Part shown: positions 5,419 through 5,465 of the stretch, in pieces
Layout of the letters: every line of letters begins with the position of its first letter
Numbering within the stretch: the first letter of the stretch is position 1
The notes under the pieces: model-generated
What the model saw: the letters and a program-made list of their open reading frames with translations, nothing else
Database searches by the model: none
What the model was told of the DNA's origin: nothing
Translations under genes and position numbers: made by a program
DNA from: Bacillota bacterium
Lineage (GTDB): Bacteria > Bacillota > Clostridia > Acetivibrionales > DSM-2933
Reading direction: 5' to 3'
Assembly: GCA_030705945.1 (NCBI GenBank)
Contig: JAUZPS010000352.1
Coordinates: 1 to 5,465 of the forward strand
Length of the DNA: 5,465 bases

Positions 5419-5465
5419 CTATATAAGTTACGAAAAAGATTTTACATTAAAATGCAGTTAATGCG
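5419..5465 (+). repeat. Family C palindromic repeat, partial copy at window edge
   Basis: From TATATAAGTT onward the sequence follows 3021-3065 closely: TATATAAGTT(A/G)CGAAAAAGAT, then TTACATTAAAATGCAGTTAAT. Only the left arm, the inner left arm and part of the apical loop (TTAATGCG) are inside the window. It abuts the shortened end of family A copy 4. Confidence 0.8.

Overview
The window is A+T-rich DNA that looks like a low-GC Firmicute, most likely an anaerobic clostridial species. Three things point there: the base composition, purine-rich GGAG-type ribosome sites, and a ClpE-like unfoldase with an N-terminal zinc finger. The genus cannot be fixed from the sequence alone. All three protein genes lie on the minus strand, so transcription runs from right to left.

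Layout from right to left along transcription. At 5169-5315 is a promoter region with a good sigma-A-type promoter (5228-5256) and a run of Pho-box-like TTAACA hexamers (5263-5301). Next is a low-affinity phosphate permease of the PiT family (4170-5168). After a 198-bp gap that holds a palindromic repeat comes its usual partner, a DUF47/PhoU-like protein (3348-3971). A 770-bp gene-free stretch packed with palindromes follows, including a likely minus-strand terminator at 2890-2942. Then comes a ClpE-like AAA+ chaperone/unfoldase (255-2570). The left end (1-254) is another gene-free stretch with two palindromic repeats.

The permease and the DUF47 protein very probably work together in phosphate uptake and may share a transcript. 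The Clp gene is a separate unit concerned with protein quality control.

The most striking content is non-coding. A 107-bp imperfect palindrome (family A) occurs four times (135-241, 3165-3271, 4028-4134, 5316-5418), once in every intergenic space and in both orientations, with 97-99% identity over the shared parts. A second palindrome (family C, 3024-3106, with a cut-off copy from 5419) shares with A the outer TATATAA ends, a two-stem architecture, an apical loop of the TTAA..CG type and an ATCTTACATT segment, although most of its stem sequence differs. A third family (B, 36-106) has a second copy at 2977-3295 that has been split by about 250 bp containing C, another palindrome (D) and A. Two further hairpins (2694-2756, 2890-2942) carry the same CGGAGCA motif as A at the same structural position. 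No transposase is encoded in the window. I read these as non-autonomous, structure-conserved mobile palindromes (MITE- or REP-like) that have colonised the intergenic regions and nested in each other. That reading is inference; the repeats themselves are directly visible.
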